This document shows, piece by piece, positions 45,537 through 55,211 of a stretch of 64,000 bases of DNA (positions are counted from its first letter, which is position 1; the number at the start of each line of letters is the position of its first letter). The stretch covers positions 52,749 through 116,748 of the forward strand of contig PXRA01000076.1 in the NCBI GenBank assembly GCA_003021725.1, in the 5' to 3' direction. This stretch comes from Halobacteriales archaeon QH_8_64_26 (GTDB lineage Archaea > Halobacteriota > Halobacteria > Halobacteriales > Halococcaceae). The notes beneath the pieces are model-generated. The model ran no database searches. It was given only the letters and a program-made list of their open reading frames with translations, and was not told the DNA's origin. The position numbers were made by a program, and so were the translations under genes.

Positions 45537-46931
45537 ATGCAACGACGAGGATTCCTAACGGCAGTCGCTAGCGTCGGGGCGGGTCTAACGGCAGCGGGCT
45601 CGGTACGTGGGACCGGTACCGAGGACGGGGAGCCGATCGACCTCGGCGCGGGGCCGTATCGGACGAACGAACAGCTAACGCGGGATCTGCAAGCCCTCGA
45701 CGATAGTAGCGAGCGGATCTCGCTGCGGGAACTCGCCCGATCGGCGGGACGGGGCGATCCGATCCACGAGGTGCAGGTCGGCGAAGGGGAGACGAACGTC
45801 CATCTCATCACCCAGATCCACGGCGACGAGCCCGTCGGTACCGAGGCCGCGCTGCTCGAACTGCGCCGGCTCGCCCACGGGACCACCGAGGAGGTCCATC
45901 GAACGCTCGACGCGCTGACGCTCACCGTTATCCCGCGCGTCAACCCCGACGGGGCGATGTACGCGATTGATACCGACGAGGACGGGCGAGAGGAGCGACT
46001 GAGCCGCCGCCAGAACACCCAGAAGTGGGAGTCGAACGAGTCTCGGTACGAACCCTACTACCACGCGACGCCCGACGGCGAGCCCCCAGGGCACGACCTC
46101 AATCGGGATTTCAATATCCGTCCTGACTTCGAGGGCGTCCCCGAGGGAGAGGGCGACCGGTGGTCGAAGCTGGAAAGCGAAGGCGGTGAGGAAAGCAGCG
46201 AGGTCGAATGGGCACTGAACATGCCCTACGAGGATCGGACCTTGTCCGAGAGCGGCCTGTTGTTCGGGCCGGAGACGAGAGCCGTCGTCGATTCGTTCCT
46301 CCGGGCGGACCCCGATTACGCCATCACCCACCACCACCAGGGACTCGCGACGCTGCCGGACTCGGGCTCGTCCCCCAAGCCGTCGGTGCTGAGCGTGATG
46401 GCGGCCTTCGGGCCGGCTTATGAGGAAAAAGCACCGTACTACGACGCCGACGCGCCGACCGCCGAGTACGCCAACCCGTTCCTCTCCGCAGGGACGAGCG
46501 AGCGGGCACTCCGGCTCAATACGCTGGTCGCCGATGCCCTCGCTGAGACGGCCGGCCCGTGGGACGCCTTCGATTCGGTGACGCGATACGGCTACACCAG
46601 CCTCTGGGGCTCGTATCTCGATACGCTCTGTCCCCGGACCGGCGCGGCAGGCATGCTCTATGAGATCGCGGGCCAGTCCGACGAAGTGGGTTCCAGGGGC
46701 TTTGGCCTCAAGCTCGAAGCCACGCGGGTCGGGTTCGAGGAGACCTGGAAGGCACTGGCGTCCGACCCGGACCTAAGTGGTGTGGACGCCGAGAGCTACT
46801 TCGAGATCCCGCTCAAGGGCGAGGACCTGGACGAGGCGACTGACGAGGAGACAGCCGGCAGCGAAGCGAACAATGCGAACGAGGGGGGAAGCGGGCTCGG
46901 CCTCCAGTCCGGACCGATCGGAACGCGGTAG
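45537..46931 (+). CDS. Tat-exported M14 zinc carboxypeptidase
   Basis: 464 residues starting MQRRGFLTAV, a Tat signal (RRGFL) ending near residue 27 (GSVRGTG). Zinc ligands H95 and E98 lie in QIHGDEPVGTEA; NPDGAMYAIDTDEDG, DLNRDFN and a third His in THHHQG (265-267) complete the M14 pattern. It probably trims extracellular peptides. GGAGGAGGGG about eight bases upstream supports ATG 45537. The last 40 residues are an acidic, Gly-rich tail. Confidence 0.9.
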   Translation: MQRRGFLTAVASVGAGLTAAGSVRGTGTEDGEPIDLGAGPYRTNEQLTRDLQALDDSSERISLRELARSAGRGDPIHEVQVGEGETNVHLITQIHGDEPVGTEAALLELRRLAHGTTEEVHRTLDALTLTVIPRVNPDGAMYAIDTDEDGREERLSRRQNTQKWESNESRYEPYYHATPDGEPPGHDLNRDFNIRPDFEGVPEGEGDRWSKLESEGGEESSEVEWALNMPYEDRTLSESGLLFGPETRAVVDSFLRADPDYAITHHHQGLATLPDSGSSPKPSVLSVMAAFGPAYEEKAPYYDADAPTAEYANPFLSAGTSERALRLNTLVADALAETAGPWDAFDSVTRYGYTSLWGSYLDTLCPRTGAAGMLYEIAGQSDEVGSRGFGLKLEATRVGFEETWKALASDPDLSGVDAESYFEIPLKGEDLDEATDEETAGSEANNANEGGSGLGLQSGPIGTR

Positions 46932-47969
46932 ACGAGCGGTAGTTCGGCGTTCGAACCGGGTTCCGGATCGGGGTCCTACGCAGCGGCGAGCGTCGAGTGG
47001 CCGGAGGCCGCGGCTCCAGGGCACGAATGCACCCCAAACCTCCTTTGAGCCCTCGCTCCTAGTGTAGTCCGCAACAGCTCCGAACCTGTTGCACACCGTG
47101 TCCGTGCCGACTCGTGGACGGCGTGCCACCCGTCCGCACCGCTTCCGGCCGCGTTCGACCCACCACCCACTCACCTTCCTGGGAGCCCGACCGAGGCCGG
47201 GAGCGCTCGCTTCCCATCGCCCGCAGCCGAACTCGCTCGCCGGCAGGCCGGTCTCCACGACGACCTCATCGGTGCTCACCCGAGCGAGTACGTTCCGCCT
47301 CTGCTCCTTTCTCCACTCCTCCGACCACACCGCGGCGTTTCTCGCCGCAGTTCGGGCAGGCTCGAACGGCTACCGGGCTCTCGGTAACCGTTTCCCCAGC
47401 GGAACGGATGCTGGCAGGTCCAAGGACCGTAAAGAACCCCAATAGCTCTCATAGGGTACCATACCGAACGACGAACGCCAGGAGTACGCTAGCCTCCGGT
47501 GTGAGTGTACTCGGATTGAGCGTCCGGTCCTTTCCTGCCGATCGCTCCTTCACTCGTTCGCCGGCGAGGCCCTCCAGAGTCGACGGCGACCGGTCGAACG
47601 GACGGATCACCGTCGACGACTCCTCTGACACTAAAATCCGGTACGATCGTACCCCGAACCGTTATTGACCGTGAGGTTCTTGTCGGCTGACGCAATGGGC
47701 GCGTGCCCGTTGTGTCGTGTCTGCACACCACTGTCGGACGGTCCACCACCCGTCCACTGCGCTCCCGGCTCGATCGCCCCACTTACCTTCCCGGGTCGGA
47801 GCCGGGGGCCTCCCGTAGCCCTTTCCCGTTCGTCGATCGCCGCTCATCGCCGAGCGGCCGGCGCGGCGTAGCGGCGGGGACCGCTTTCCTGTCAGTTGAT
47901 CGATCCTCGCTGTTCGCTTCCCATCGGGAGTCCGGGAACTCTTGGAACCCTCGATACCTACTCCTCGCT
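46932..47969. other. About 1 kb without a convincing gene
   Basis: All long frames here have the wrong composition (Arg/Pro/Ser-rich) for haloarchaeal proteins. Two similar blocks, near 47110-47225 and 47725-47835, share features such as CCACCACCC, CACTCACCTTCC/CACTTACCTTCC and a following GC-rich hairpin-forming stretch. GGTACGATCGTACC at 47640-47653 is a perfect 14-base palindrome. It may hold regulatory RNA or relics. Confidence 0.35.
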
Positions 47970-48722
47970 TCAGTCCTCGGGCGCGCTCGCTTCGGTGTTG
48001 GTCTCGCCGTCAGCGTCGGTATTGACGTCAGCAGCGTCGACGGCAGCGTCGGCCTCGCCGCCGAGGTCGGCGTGGGTCATGAAGGTGCTCTCGACGAGGG
48101 TGTCGAGTGCGCGGTTGAGCCGCCGGGAGTACGCCTGACGGGAGATGTCGAGGTGGCCGGCGAGATCGGTCTGTGAGGTCCCGCGCGGGACTTCGAAGTA
48201 CCCTTCCTCGAAGGCCAACCGCAGGGCTGTGGCCTGTTTGTCGGTGATCCCGTAGCGATCGGGGCCGCCGGGCGCCGGGTCGTGAACGATACGGCGAACG
48301 TCAAGGGGGATGTCGGCCGCGAGACAGGCTTCCTGGAACTTCGAGAGCGCCTCGCGGTCGTCGGCGCGCAGCCGAAAGACCCACTCCTCGGCGGTGCCGG
48401 TGGCCCGTTCGACGAAGACGGCGTGTGCGCCAAGCGCATCGAGGAAGCCATCCAGACCCCCCTCGATCCACTCGATCCGGTAGAGCGTGCGATCGACGCC
48501 GCCGTCGAGATCCGTGAGCCGGGAAACCCGCGAGTCGGCCCGGACGTGGCGCTCGAACCCGTCGAGGTCGGCGCTGTGAGTGACCCAGAAGTAAGGGACG
48601 AGGTCGCCGTCTACCGGCACGAACTGCGTGAGTTCGATTCGCGTCGCGGTCCCGCCGTCGCCCAGCACCTGCCCGAGCGCGAAGTCCTCGGCGTCGACCG
48701 CGATCACCGCCAGGACGCTCAC
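47970..48722 (-). CDS. Bat-type HTH regulator (bacterio-opsin activator-like)
   Basis: 250 residues. The N-terminal sensor region (residues 1-150) has no cofactor motif. The C-terminal HTH_10 domain reads YGITDKQATALRLAFEEGYFEVPRGTSQTDLAGHLDISRQAYSRRLNRALDTLVES, characteristic of Bat-like proteins, which are numerous in haloarchaea. GTG 48722 gives the family start (VSVLAVIAVDAEDFALG). It stands alone between two gene-poor stretches; its target is unknown. Confidence 0.85.
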   Translation of the reverse strand: MSVLAVIAVDAEDFALGQVLGDGGTATRIELTQFVPVDGDLVPYFWVTHSADLDGFERHVRADSRVSRLTDLDGGVDRTLYRIEWIEGGLDGFLDALGAHAVFVERATGTAEEWVFRLRADDREALSKFQEACLAADIPLDVRRIVHDPAPGGPDRYGITDKQATALRLAFEEGYFEVPRGTSQTDLAGHLDISRQAYSRRLNRALDTLVESTFMTHADLGGEADAAVDAADVNTDADGETNTEASAPED

Positions 48723-49702
48723 CGGGTGACCCTCGCGCTGTTGGCGGGGTGACGTGTGAACGATCGGTCGCTCGATCGGATCGGGGCCGTGGGATACACG
48801 AGTACTGGTCCGTTCGGTGCGCCTGGTTCCGGAGGGTAACGCGCTCCCGCCGCGCGGTCGGTGTCGCTCGCGGAGTACACGACCGTTCGCCGCGGTACGG
48901 GCGACGTCACGGCGATCAGTCGAGTGAAATCCCCCCGGAAACGGGCCCGGCCTACGAGCCACCACTCGGGGCCAACGTAAAAAGGTCATCAGTACACTTG
49001 CACCTGGTGGAGTTAGGTGTCCTTCGTTCGTGGGACGAACACCGGTCGACCGTCGGGAGCGGAGCTACGTCGCCGGATGGGTGATCGACCCGCACCCTCG
49101 CCTCCCGGTCGAGGTCCTCGGAGGGGACACGCCGGCAGGAATCGTAGTGACGGCCGAGCGAGCATCCCTCAGGTGCAATGTCCTGCCCGCTCGGTCGCCA
49201 TCGTGGGCTACAGTACCACACCGTCTTCTAGTACCGGGGTACGCACGTACTGGGGACGTCGTCCCTCCTCGCGGAGTAGCGAGCGTCGAGCGCGAGGGGT
49301 GCGGATGGGAACCACTGGGAGGACCGCTTGTGGGGGCGACGCCCGACCGCGGGAGGGGAAGGAGTCCCTATCGCCGAACGAGGACCGGAGACGCGATCGC
49401 ATCCCGGCGGCAAGCGATCGCGGGAAACCCGAGGTACACACGCAACGCGTAGAGTTAGTGTTCTCCTTTGTGCAGTACTCACAAGCGATGGTTACCTATG
49501 AGAACCGGGGGAGTTCCTCACGAACGGCGACGACCGTCTGCTCATCCGACCGACCCGGAGCGCGATCCCGGCCCGCTCGCGTCCCACGGGCAAGTCGCGT
49601 GGCAGCCACGAGAGCGATTCCCGCGCGAACGACTCGGAATCGCCCACCCGCTCCGGGGACCGCGCCGATCGTCGGACGCGCTCGTTCCGATACTGGCCGA
49701 CG
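48723..49702. other. About 1 kb without a convincing gene upstream of TFB
   Basis: Frames here are Arg/Pro/Gly-rich and unlike haloarchaeal proteins. GTAAAAAGG at 48978-48986 resembles a promoter, and GCAGTACTCAC near 49471 lies before two ATG-poor stretches. It may carry the promoter and leader of the TFB operon or a noncoding RNA; nothing specific can be supported. Confidence 0.35.
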
Positions 49703-50815
49703 GTGATAGCCATGAGATCATCAATTCCAGCTCGATCCGACGCCCGAACTCGGGCACGAACGCGCGGACGGGACCAGGACTACGATCCCGATCACAGTCA
49801 CGATCGCGAGAGCGAGGACCGGGAGCAGAGTCAGAAACCGAGCCGGGAACTGAGTCTGGAACGACCCGCGAGCTGTCCGGAGTGCGAATCGGCGACCGTA
49901 GAACGGAGCACGGGTGGCGAGCTGGCCTGCGGGAAGTGTGGGCTCGTCGTCGCCGAGAACGAGATCGATCGCGGCCCGGAGTGGCGCGCGTACGACTCGG
50001 CGGAACGCCGACGGAAATCCAGGGTGGGTGCCCCGGCGACGCGACGGCTCCACGACGAGGGGCTCACCACGGCGATCGACCCGCGCGACAGGGACGCGGC
50101 CGGTCGAGCGCTCCCGGAGCGCCGACGCGAGCAGGTAGCGCGGCTCCGGCAGTGGCACGAACGGATCCGGACGAGCGAGCCCAGCGAGCGCACCCTCCAG
50201 TTCGGGCTCGGCGAGATCGATCGCATGGCCTCGGCGCTGGGGCTCCCTCGATCGACCCGGGAGGTAGCGAGCGTGCTCTTCCGGCGTGCGCTCGCCGACG
50301 ATCTCGTTCGGGGCCGGTCGATCGAAGGGGTCGCTACCGCCACGGTGTACGCCGCCTGTCGATCGGCCGGCATCACCCGGTCGCTCGACGAGATCACGGC
50401 CGTCTCGCGGATCGAGCGCACCCCGGTCGGGCGCACCTACCGGTATCTGGCGCGGGAGCTCGGCCTCGAACTCGAACCGGTCGACCCTACGGAGTTCGTC
50501 CCGCGATTCCGCTCGGCGCTCGGACTCCCCGAGGCCGTCGAACGGGCGGCGGGCGAGGTCATCGATGCGACGGTCCCCCAGGGTTTGCTCTCGGGGAAAT
50601 CACCCACCGGCTTCGCCGCCGGCGCGATCTACATCGCGGGTCTGCTCTGCGATCAGCGCCGAACCCAAAAGGAGGTCGCGAGCGCTGCCGGGGTCACGAC
50701 CGCCACCGTTCGCAATCACTACAAGGCACAGGTCGACGCGCTCGGGCTCTCGACCGGCGACGACCTCTCGGAGGGCTCGCCCGCGCTGCTCGATCGGATC
50801 GATGACTGCCCGTGA
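49703..50815 (+). CDS. tfb: Transcription initiation factor TFB
   Basis: 370 residues (ATG 49712 is an alternative start). A non-conserved, Arg/Asp-rich N-terminal extension of about 55 residues precedes the zinc ribbon (CPEC ... CGKC), the B-finger (RGPEWRAYDSAERRRKSRVGAP), and two cyclin folds (REVASVLFRRALADDLVRGRSIEGVATATVYAACR; TGFAAGAIYIAGLL) with HTH-like ends. It recruits RNA polymerase to TBP-bound promoters. Haloarchaea encode several TFBs. Its stop overlaps the next start by four bases, coupling it to a Bat-type regulator. The long extension and isolation suggest a specialised paralog. Confidence 0.92.
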   Translation: MIAMRSSIPARSDARTRARTRGRDQDYDPDHSHDRESEDREQSQKPSRELSLERPASCPECESATVERSTGGELACGKCGLVVAENEIDRGPEWRAYDSAERRRKSRVGAPATRRLHDEGLTTAIDPRDRDAAGRALPERRREQVARLRQWHERIRTSEPSERTLQFGLGEIDRMASALGLPRSTREVASVLFRRALADDLVRGRSIEGVATATVYAACRSAGITRSLDEITAVSRIERTPVGRTYRYLARELGLELEPVDPTEFVPRFRSALGLPEAVERAAGEVIDATVPQGLLSGKSPTGFAAGAIYIAGLLCDQRRTQKEVASAAGVTTATVRNHYKAQVDALGLSTGDDLSEGSPALLDRIDDCP

Positions 50816-51639
50816 ACTCGCGGGCTGATCGAGGCGACCGGGACGAACGAGGCGAAGACCCTACGTCGATCATCGAGGACATGAGAACGAACACCGAAAC
50901 ACCGACCGAGAGCGAAGCCGAGGCGGGAGCGAAAACCGAAGCGGGGAGCGACGGTGCCGCGGTCGTCGTCGAGCTCGCGATACCGAGCGCGGAGTTCGCC
51001 CTCGGGTGGACGATCGCCGCGCTCGGGGAGGTCACCTTCGAGGCCGAGCGCGTCGTCGCCCCCGAGGACGATCGGTTCGCGCCGCTGGTCTGGGCGAGCG
51101 GCGTCGAGCGCGAGGCGCTCGAAGACGCGCTACGCGGGGATCCGAGCGTCGCCGCGTTCGAGTACTTCGCCGCTATCGAGGAGGGAACCAGCAACAACTA
51201 CCTCTACCGGGTGGACTGGGCCGAGCGCGTCGGCGTGGTGGGCGGCCTGCTGGTCGATGAGGGCGGGACGATCCTCACGATGAGGACGGCGAACGAGCGC
51301 TGGCAGCTCCGCGTGCTCCTCCCCGATCGCGACGCGCTCACGCGGACGTACGAGATCTGTGAGGGGGCCGGAGCGACGATCGATCTCGAACGGATCTACG
51401 CCGTGGAGGACGGCCGGCAGGGTCGTTTCGGGCTCACCGACGAACAGAAGGAAGCTCTCGCACTCGCGTTCGAAGCGGACTACTACGGGGTCCCGCGCGG
51501 CGCAATGGCGAAGGAGCTGGCCGATGAACTCGGCATTAGCCACCAGGCTTTCTCCGAGCGGATCCGGCGCGGACACGGGAACCTCATCGAGAACGCGATC
51601 GCCATCGACAGGAGCGATAGGCCGGGGGGTAGTCGGTAA
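50812..51639 (+). CDS. Bat-type HTH regulator coupled to TFB
   Basis: 275 residues from GTG 50812, which overlaps the TFB stop (GTGA). An acidic N-terminus, a sensor region with [21 protein letters not shown], and a C-terminal HTH_10 ([52 protein letters not shown]). ATG 50881 (MRTNTETP) is an alternative start. Coupling to a TFB is unusual and suggests a paired general factor and activator. It ends about 175 bases before dnaK. Confidence 0.87.
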   Translation: MNSRADRGDRDERGEDPTSIIEDMRTNTETPTESEAEAGAKTEAGSDGAAVVVELAIPSAEFALGWTIAALGEVTFEAERVVAPEDDRFAPLVWASGVEREALEDALRGDPSVAAFEYFAAIEEGTSNNYLYRVDWAERVGVVGGLLVDEGGTILTMRTANERWQLRVLLPDRDALTRTYEICEGAGATIDLERIYAVEDGRQGRFGLTDEQKEALALAFEADYYGVPRGAMAKELADELGISHQAFSERIRRGHGNLIENAIAIDRSDRPGGSR

Positions 51640-51780
51640 CCGGTATCCGGTAGCCGATCAGCGACCGTCGATCGTCGGTCTACTCCGAGCGGGACGGGAC
51701 TGCTATACCTACCTTCGCTCCGGCCCGGACATCGCGCGCGTCATACGGGAAACGAACACACGGCGAGGTCATCCAGCAAC

Positions 51781-51787
51781 TTTTAAG
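51781..51787 (+). promoter_or_regulatory. TATA box of dnaK
   Basis: TTTTAAG lies 28-34 bases before ATG 51815; a very short leader is expected. Confidence 0.5.
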
Positions 51788-51814
51788 CGCCACAATCCGG
51801 TAGGATCGGGCAAG

Positions 51815-53719
51815 ATGGCGAGTAACAAGATTCTCGGAATCGACCTCGGCACGACGAACAGCGCGTTTGCGGTGATGGAAGGGGGCGACCCCGAGATCAT
51901 CGCTAATGGCGAGGGCGATCGAACCACGCCGTCGGTCGTGGCCTTCACCGACGACGAGCGCCTCGTCGGCAAGCCCGCGAAGAATCAGGCGATCCAGAAC
52001 CCCGATCGCACGATCACCTCGATCAAACGCCACATGGGCGATGCCGACTACGACGTCGAGATCGACGGGGAGGAGTACACCCCCGAGGAGATCTCCGCGA
52101 TGGTCTTGGGCAAGATCAAACGCGACGCCGAGGAGTACCTCGGTGACGAGGTCGAACGCGCCGTCATCACCGTGCCGGCCTATTTCTCCGATCGCCAGCG
52201 CCAGGCGACCAAGGACGCCGGGGAGATCGCCGGCTTCGAGGTCGAGCGCATCATCAACGAGCCCACGGCGGCGTCGATGGCCTACGGACTCGACGACGAC
52301 TCCGATCAGACGGTGATGGTCTTCGATCTCGGCGGGGGGACCTTCGACGTCTCAGTGCTCGACCTGGGCGGCGGCGTGTACGAAGTCGTCGCCACCAATG
52401 GCGACAACGATCTCGGGGGCGACGACTGGGACCAGGCGATCATCGACTGGCTCGCCGAGGAGTTCGAATCGGACCACGGCTTCGACCTGCGAGAGGACCG
52501 CCAGGCCCTCCAGCGACTCAAAGAGGCCGCCGAGGAAGCCAAGGTCGAACTCTCCAGTCGCAAGGAGACGACGATCAACCTTCCGTTCATCACCGCGACC
52601 GATTCCGGTCCTGTGCACCTAGAGGAGAAGCTCTCCCGGGCGAAGTTCGAGTCACTTACCGAGGACCTCACCGAGCGCACCGTCGGCCCTACGAAGCAGG
52701 CAATGGAGGACGCCGGCTACTCGGGGGATGACATCGACGAGGTCATCCTCGTTGGCGGATCGACCCGAATGCCCCAGATCCAAGAACAGGTCGAGGAACT
52801 GGTCGGCAAGGAGCCCAAGAAAAACGTCAACCCCGACGAGGCCGTCGCGCTGGGTGCAGCGATCCAGGGCGGCGTGCTCTCGGGCGACGTCGACGACATC
52901 GTTCTGCTCGACGTGACGCCGCTGTCGATGGGGATCGAGGTCAAAGGCGGCCTGTTCGAGCGTCTCATCGAGAAGAACACTACCATTCCGACCGAGGAGT
53001 CGAAGATCTTCACGACCGCCGCGGCGAACCAGACCTCGGTACAAGTGCGAGTCTTCCAAGGTGAACGGGAGATGGCCGAGGAGAACGAACTGCTGGGCGA
53101 GTTCCAGCTCTCGGGCATCCCACCCGCGCCCGCGGGCACGCCCCAGATCGAGGTGACCTTCGAGATCGACGAGAACGGCATCGTCAACGTCGCCGCCGAG
53201 GACCAGGGCTCGGGCAACAAGGAGGACATCACCATCGAGGGCGGCACCGGCCTCTCCGACGACGAGATCGACCGGATGCAGGAAGAAGCCGAAGAGCACG
53301 CCGAGGAAGACGAGCAGCGCCGCCGCCGGATCGAAGCGCGCAACGACGCCGAGAGCGCGGTTCGTCGGGCCGAGACCCTCTTAGAGGAGAACGAGGAAAG
53401 CGTCGACGACGATCTGGAAGAGGACATCCGCGAAGCGATGGACGACGTCGAGGAAGTCCTAGAGGACGAGGACGCCGACGCCGAGACGATCGAGGAGAGT
53501 ACGGAGAACCTCTCGACGGAACTACAGGAGATCGGCAAGCAGATGTACGACCAGCAGGCCCAACAGCAAGCCGCCGCGGGCGGTGCCGGCGGCATGGGGG
53601 ATATGGGCGATGCCGGACCCGGCGGCGCTGCTGGCGGCCCGGACGGTGCCGGCGATGGCGACGACGAGTACGTCGATGCCGACTTCGAAGACGTAGAGGA
53701 CGACGAAGAGAACTCGTAG
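51815..53719 (+). CDS. dnaK: Hsp70 chaperone DnaK
   Basis: 634 residues. ATPase signatures: [11 protein letters not shown] near the start, [19 protein letters not shown], and [15 protein letters not shown]. The substrate-binding domain begins at [16 protein letters not shown], and the lid is a long acidic coiled region. The C-terminal tail is Gly/Met-rich and ends in an acidic segment. It folds and protects proteins with DnaJ and GrpE. The frame is open far upstream, but family start [12 protein letters not shown] and the TATA box fix ATG 51815. Confidence 0.97.
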   Translation: MASNKILGIDLGTTNSAFAVMEGGDPEIIANGEGDRTTPSVVAFTDDERLVGKPAKNQAIQNPDRTITSIKRHMGDADYDVEIDGEEYTPEEISAMVLGKIKRDAEEYLGDEVERAVITVPAYFSDRQRQATKDAGEIAGFEVERIINEPTAASMAYGLDDDSDQTVMVFDLGGGTFDVSVLDLGGGVYEVVATNGDNDLGGDDWDQAIIDWLAEEFESDHGFDLREDRQALQRLKEAAEEAKVELSSRKETTINLPFITATDSGPVHLEEKLSRAKFESLTEDLTERTVGPTKQAMEDAGYSGDDIDEVILVGGSTRMPQIQEQVEELVGKEPKKNVNPDEAVALGAAIQGGVLSGDVDDIVLLDVTPLSMGIEVKGGLFERLIEKNTTIPTEESKIFTTAAANQTSVQVRVFQGEREMAEENELLGEFQLSGIPPAPAGTPQIEVTFEIDENGIVNVAAEDQGSGNKEDITIEGGTGLSDDEIDRMQEEAEEHAEEDEQRRRRIEARNDAESAVRRAETLLEENEESVDDDLEEDIREAMDDVEEVLEDEDADAETIEESTENLSTELQEIGKQMYDQQAQQQAAAGGAGGMGDMGDAGPGGAAGGPDGAGDGDDEYVDADFEDVEDDEENS

Positions 53720-53817
53720 AGTCTACAGGGACGAAAAGCGCGATCCCTCGTCGTCCAGCCGAATTCGCCGTTTTCCTCGCTCGGCGTTCAGCGCAGGGGT
53801 GCAGCAACGCCCGCGTT

Positions 53818-54273
53818 TCACTTTCGCTCACGCTGGTAGCGCATCCATCGAAGCGGTTCCGGCGCACCGTCGGGATGTGTGACGGTTTCGTCGCCGATCT
53901 CGAACCCGCAGGACTCGTAGAACGGCACCAACCCTTCTCGACACAGAAGCGAAAGACCCCGCGTTTCGGTTAGATCGGGGTGGTCGACGACCGCCTCGAT
54001 CAGCCGGCGGCCGAGTCCCTCGCCGCGATGCCGCTCTCCCACTACGACGTCGTAGACCATCGCGTAGTAGACGTAATCGATAAGCACTCGCGCGGCAGCG
54101 ATGATCACTCCGGCATCGGGCTCGCACAGCGCGACTAGCTCGTCGGTGTGGCGGAGTGCCTGCCGAAGGTCTTCCTCAGTTCGATCGGCCCACCAGTCGT
54201 ACGTGCGGTACAGCGCCAGTAAGTCCTCCACCCGACGTTCCGGATCGAGGTCGTATTCGACGTCGACGGTCAC
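53818..54273 (-). CDS. GNAT-family N-acetyltransferase
   Basis: 151 residues. The acetyl-CoA-binding motif A is VVGERHRGEGLGRRLIEAVV (R/QxxGxG/A pattern), with the C-terminal GLVPFYESCGFEIG strand-helix of GNAT proteins. The substrate is not predictable. Start is GTG 54273. It lies downstream of the crotonase on the same strand, about 45 bases from it, so they may be co-transcribed. Confidence 0.88.
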   Translation of the reverse strand: MTVDVEYDLDPERRVEDLLALYRTYDWWADRTEEDLRQALRHTDELVALCEPDAGVIIAAARVLIDYVYYAMVYDVVVGERHRGEGLGRRLIEAVVDHPDLTETRGLSLLCREGLVPFYESCGFEIGDETVTHPDGAPEPLRWMRYQRERK

Positions 54274-54319
54274 GGTAGTCGCTTCCGATCCCCCGATCGA
54301 AAAACTTCCTTTCGCCCCG

Positions 54320-55123
54320 TCAGCGGCCGAGGAACTCGGGCTCCTCGTCCTCGGAGAAGAAAGCGTCGTGGCCGCGCTCGTAGTCCTCGGTGTGGGTCAT
54401 ACCAGCGATCGCCTCGGTTTCGCTTGCCATCTGACCGGCGAGCCCGCGATCGAAGCTCTCGATCATGAGGCGTCTGGTCGCGCCGAAAGCTTTCGTCGGC
54501 CCCGAGGCGAGGCGATCGGCCATCTCGCTCACTCGCGCGTCGAACTCCTCGCCGGGGACGCTCTCGGTCACGAGGCCCAGTCCCACCGCGTAATCGGGGT
54601 CGATCGGTTCGTCGAGCAGCGCGATCTCCCGGGCACGGCGCAGGCCGACCATCCGGGGCAACCAGAAGGTCGAGCCGCCGTCGCCGGTGAGCCCCACGCG
54701 GCCGTAGGCGTACTCCAGGCGGGCGTCCTCGTGCATGAGCGCGGCGTCCCCACAGAGCGCGAGCGAGAAGCCCGCCCCGGCCGCAACGCCATTTATTCCG
54801 ACGACGACCGGGAGTTCGGCCTGGTGGAGGGCGAGTATCGCGTCATGCAGCGAGGTGGCGAGCCGGCGCAGCCGGGGGGCGTCGCTCGAATCGCCCTCGA
54901 ACCCCCCGAGGTCCGCGCCGGCACAGAACACCCCTTCCGTGCCGGTCAAGACGAGACAGCGCGCGTCGTCGTCCTCCGCGAAATCGGTCATCACCCGGAC
55001 CAACTCGTCCGCCATGGCGGGATTGAGCGAATTGAAATCACTCGTACTGTCCAGAACGATCCGCACGACTCCATCCCGTCGTTCGACTCGAAGGTTCGCG
55101 AAGTCGGCATCGGTAGCGTCCAT
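54320..55123 (-). CDS. Enoyl-CoA hydratase/isomerase (crotonase) family protein
   Basis: 267 residues. Oxyanion-hole elements are FCAGADLGGF and GVAAGAGFSLALCGD; YGRVGLTGDGGSTFWLPRMVG follows, in which Gly/Asp positions replace the usual catalytic Glu pair, so it may be an isomerase or another crotonase type. It acts in fatty-acid or related CoA metabolism. CTTTATTTC lies about 30 bases before ATG 55123. Confidence 0.9.
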   Translation of the reverse strand: MDATDADFANLRVERRDGVVRIVLDSTSDFNSLNPAMADELVRVMTDFAEDDDARCLVLTGTEGVFCAGADLGGFEGDSSDAPRLRRLATSLHDAILALHQAELPVVVGINGVAAGAGFSLALCGDAALMHEDARLEYAYGRVGLTGDGGSTFWLPRMVGLRRAREIALLDEPIDPDYAVGLGLVTESVPGEEFDARVSEMADRLASGPTKAFGATRRLMIESFDRGLAGQMASETEAIAGMTHTEDYERGHDAFFSEDEEPEFLGR

Positions 55124-55211
55124 GGCTCGTCTTCAACTCCGCTTGAAATAAAGCAACCGGAGCGGTCGAGGGTCGGACGTCGAAACGAAACAGCCAGTTC
55201 GCAAAGCGGTC

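Noticed and set aside
46773-47330. 185-codon minus-strand frame in the gene-poor region
   Set aside because: Composition is basic and Trp/Gly/Arg-rich, unlike haloarchaeal proteins, and its 3' part overlaps the carboxypeptidase antisense.
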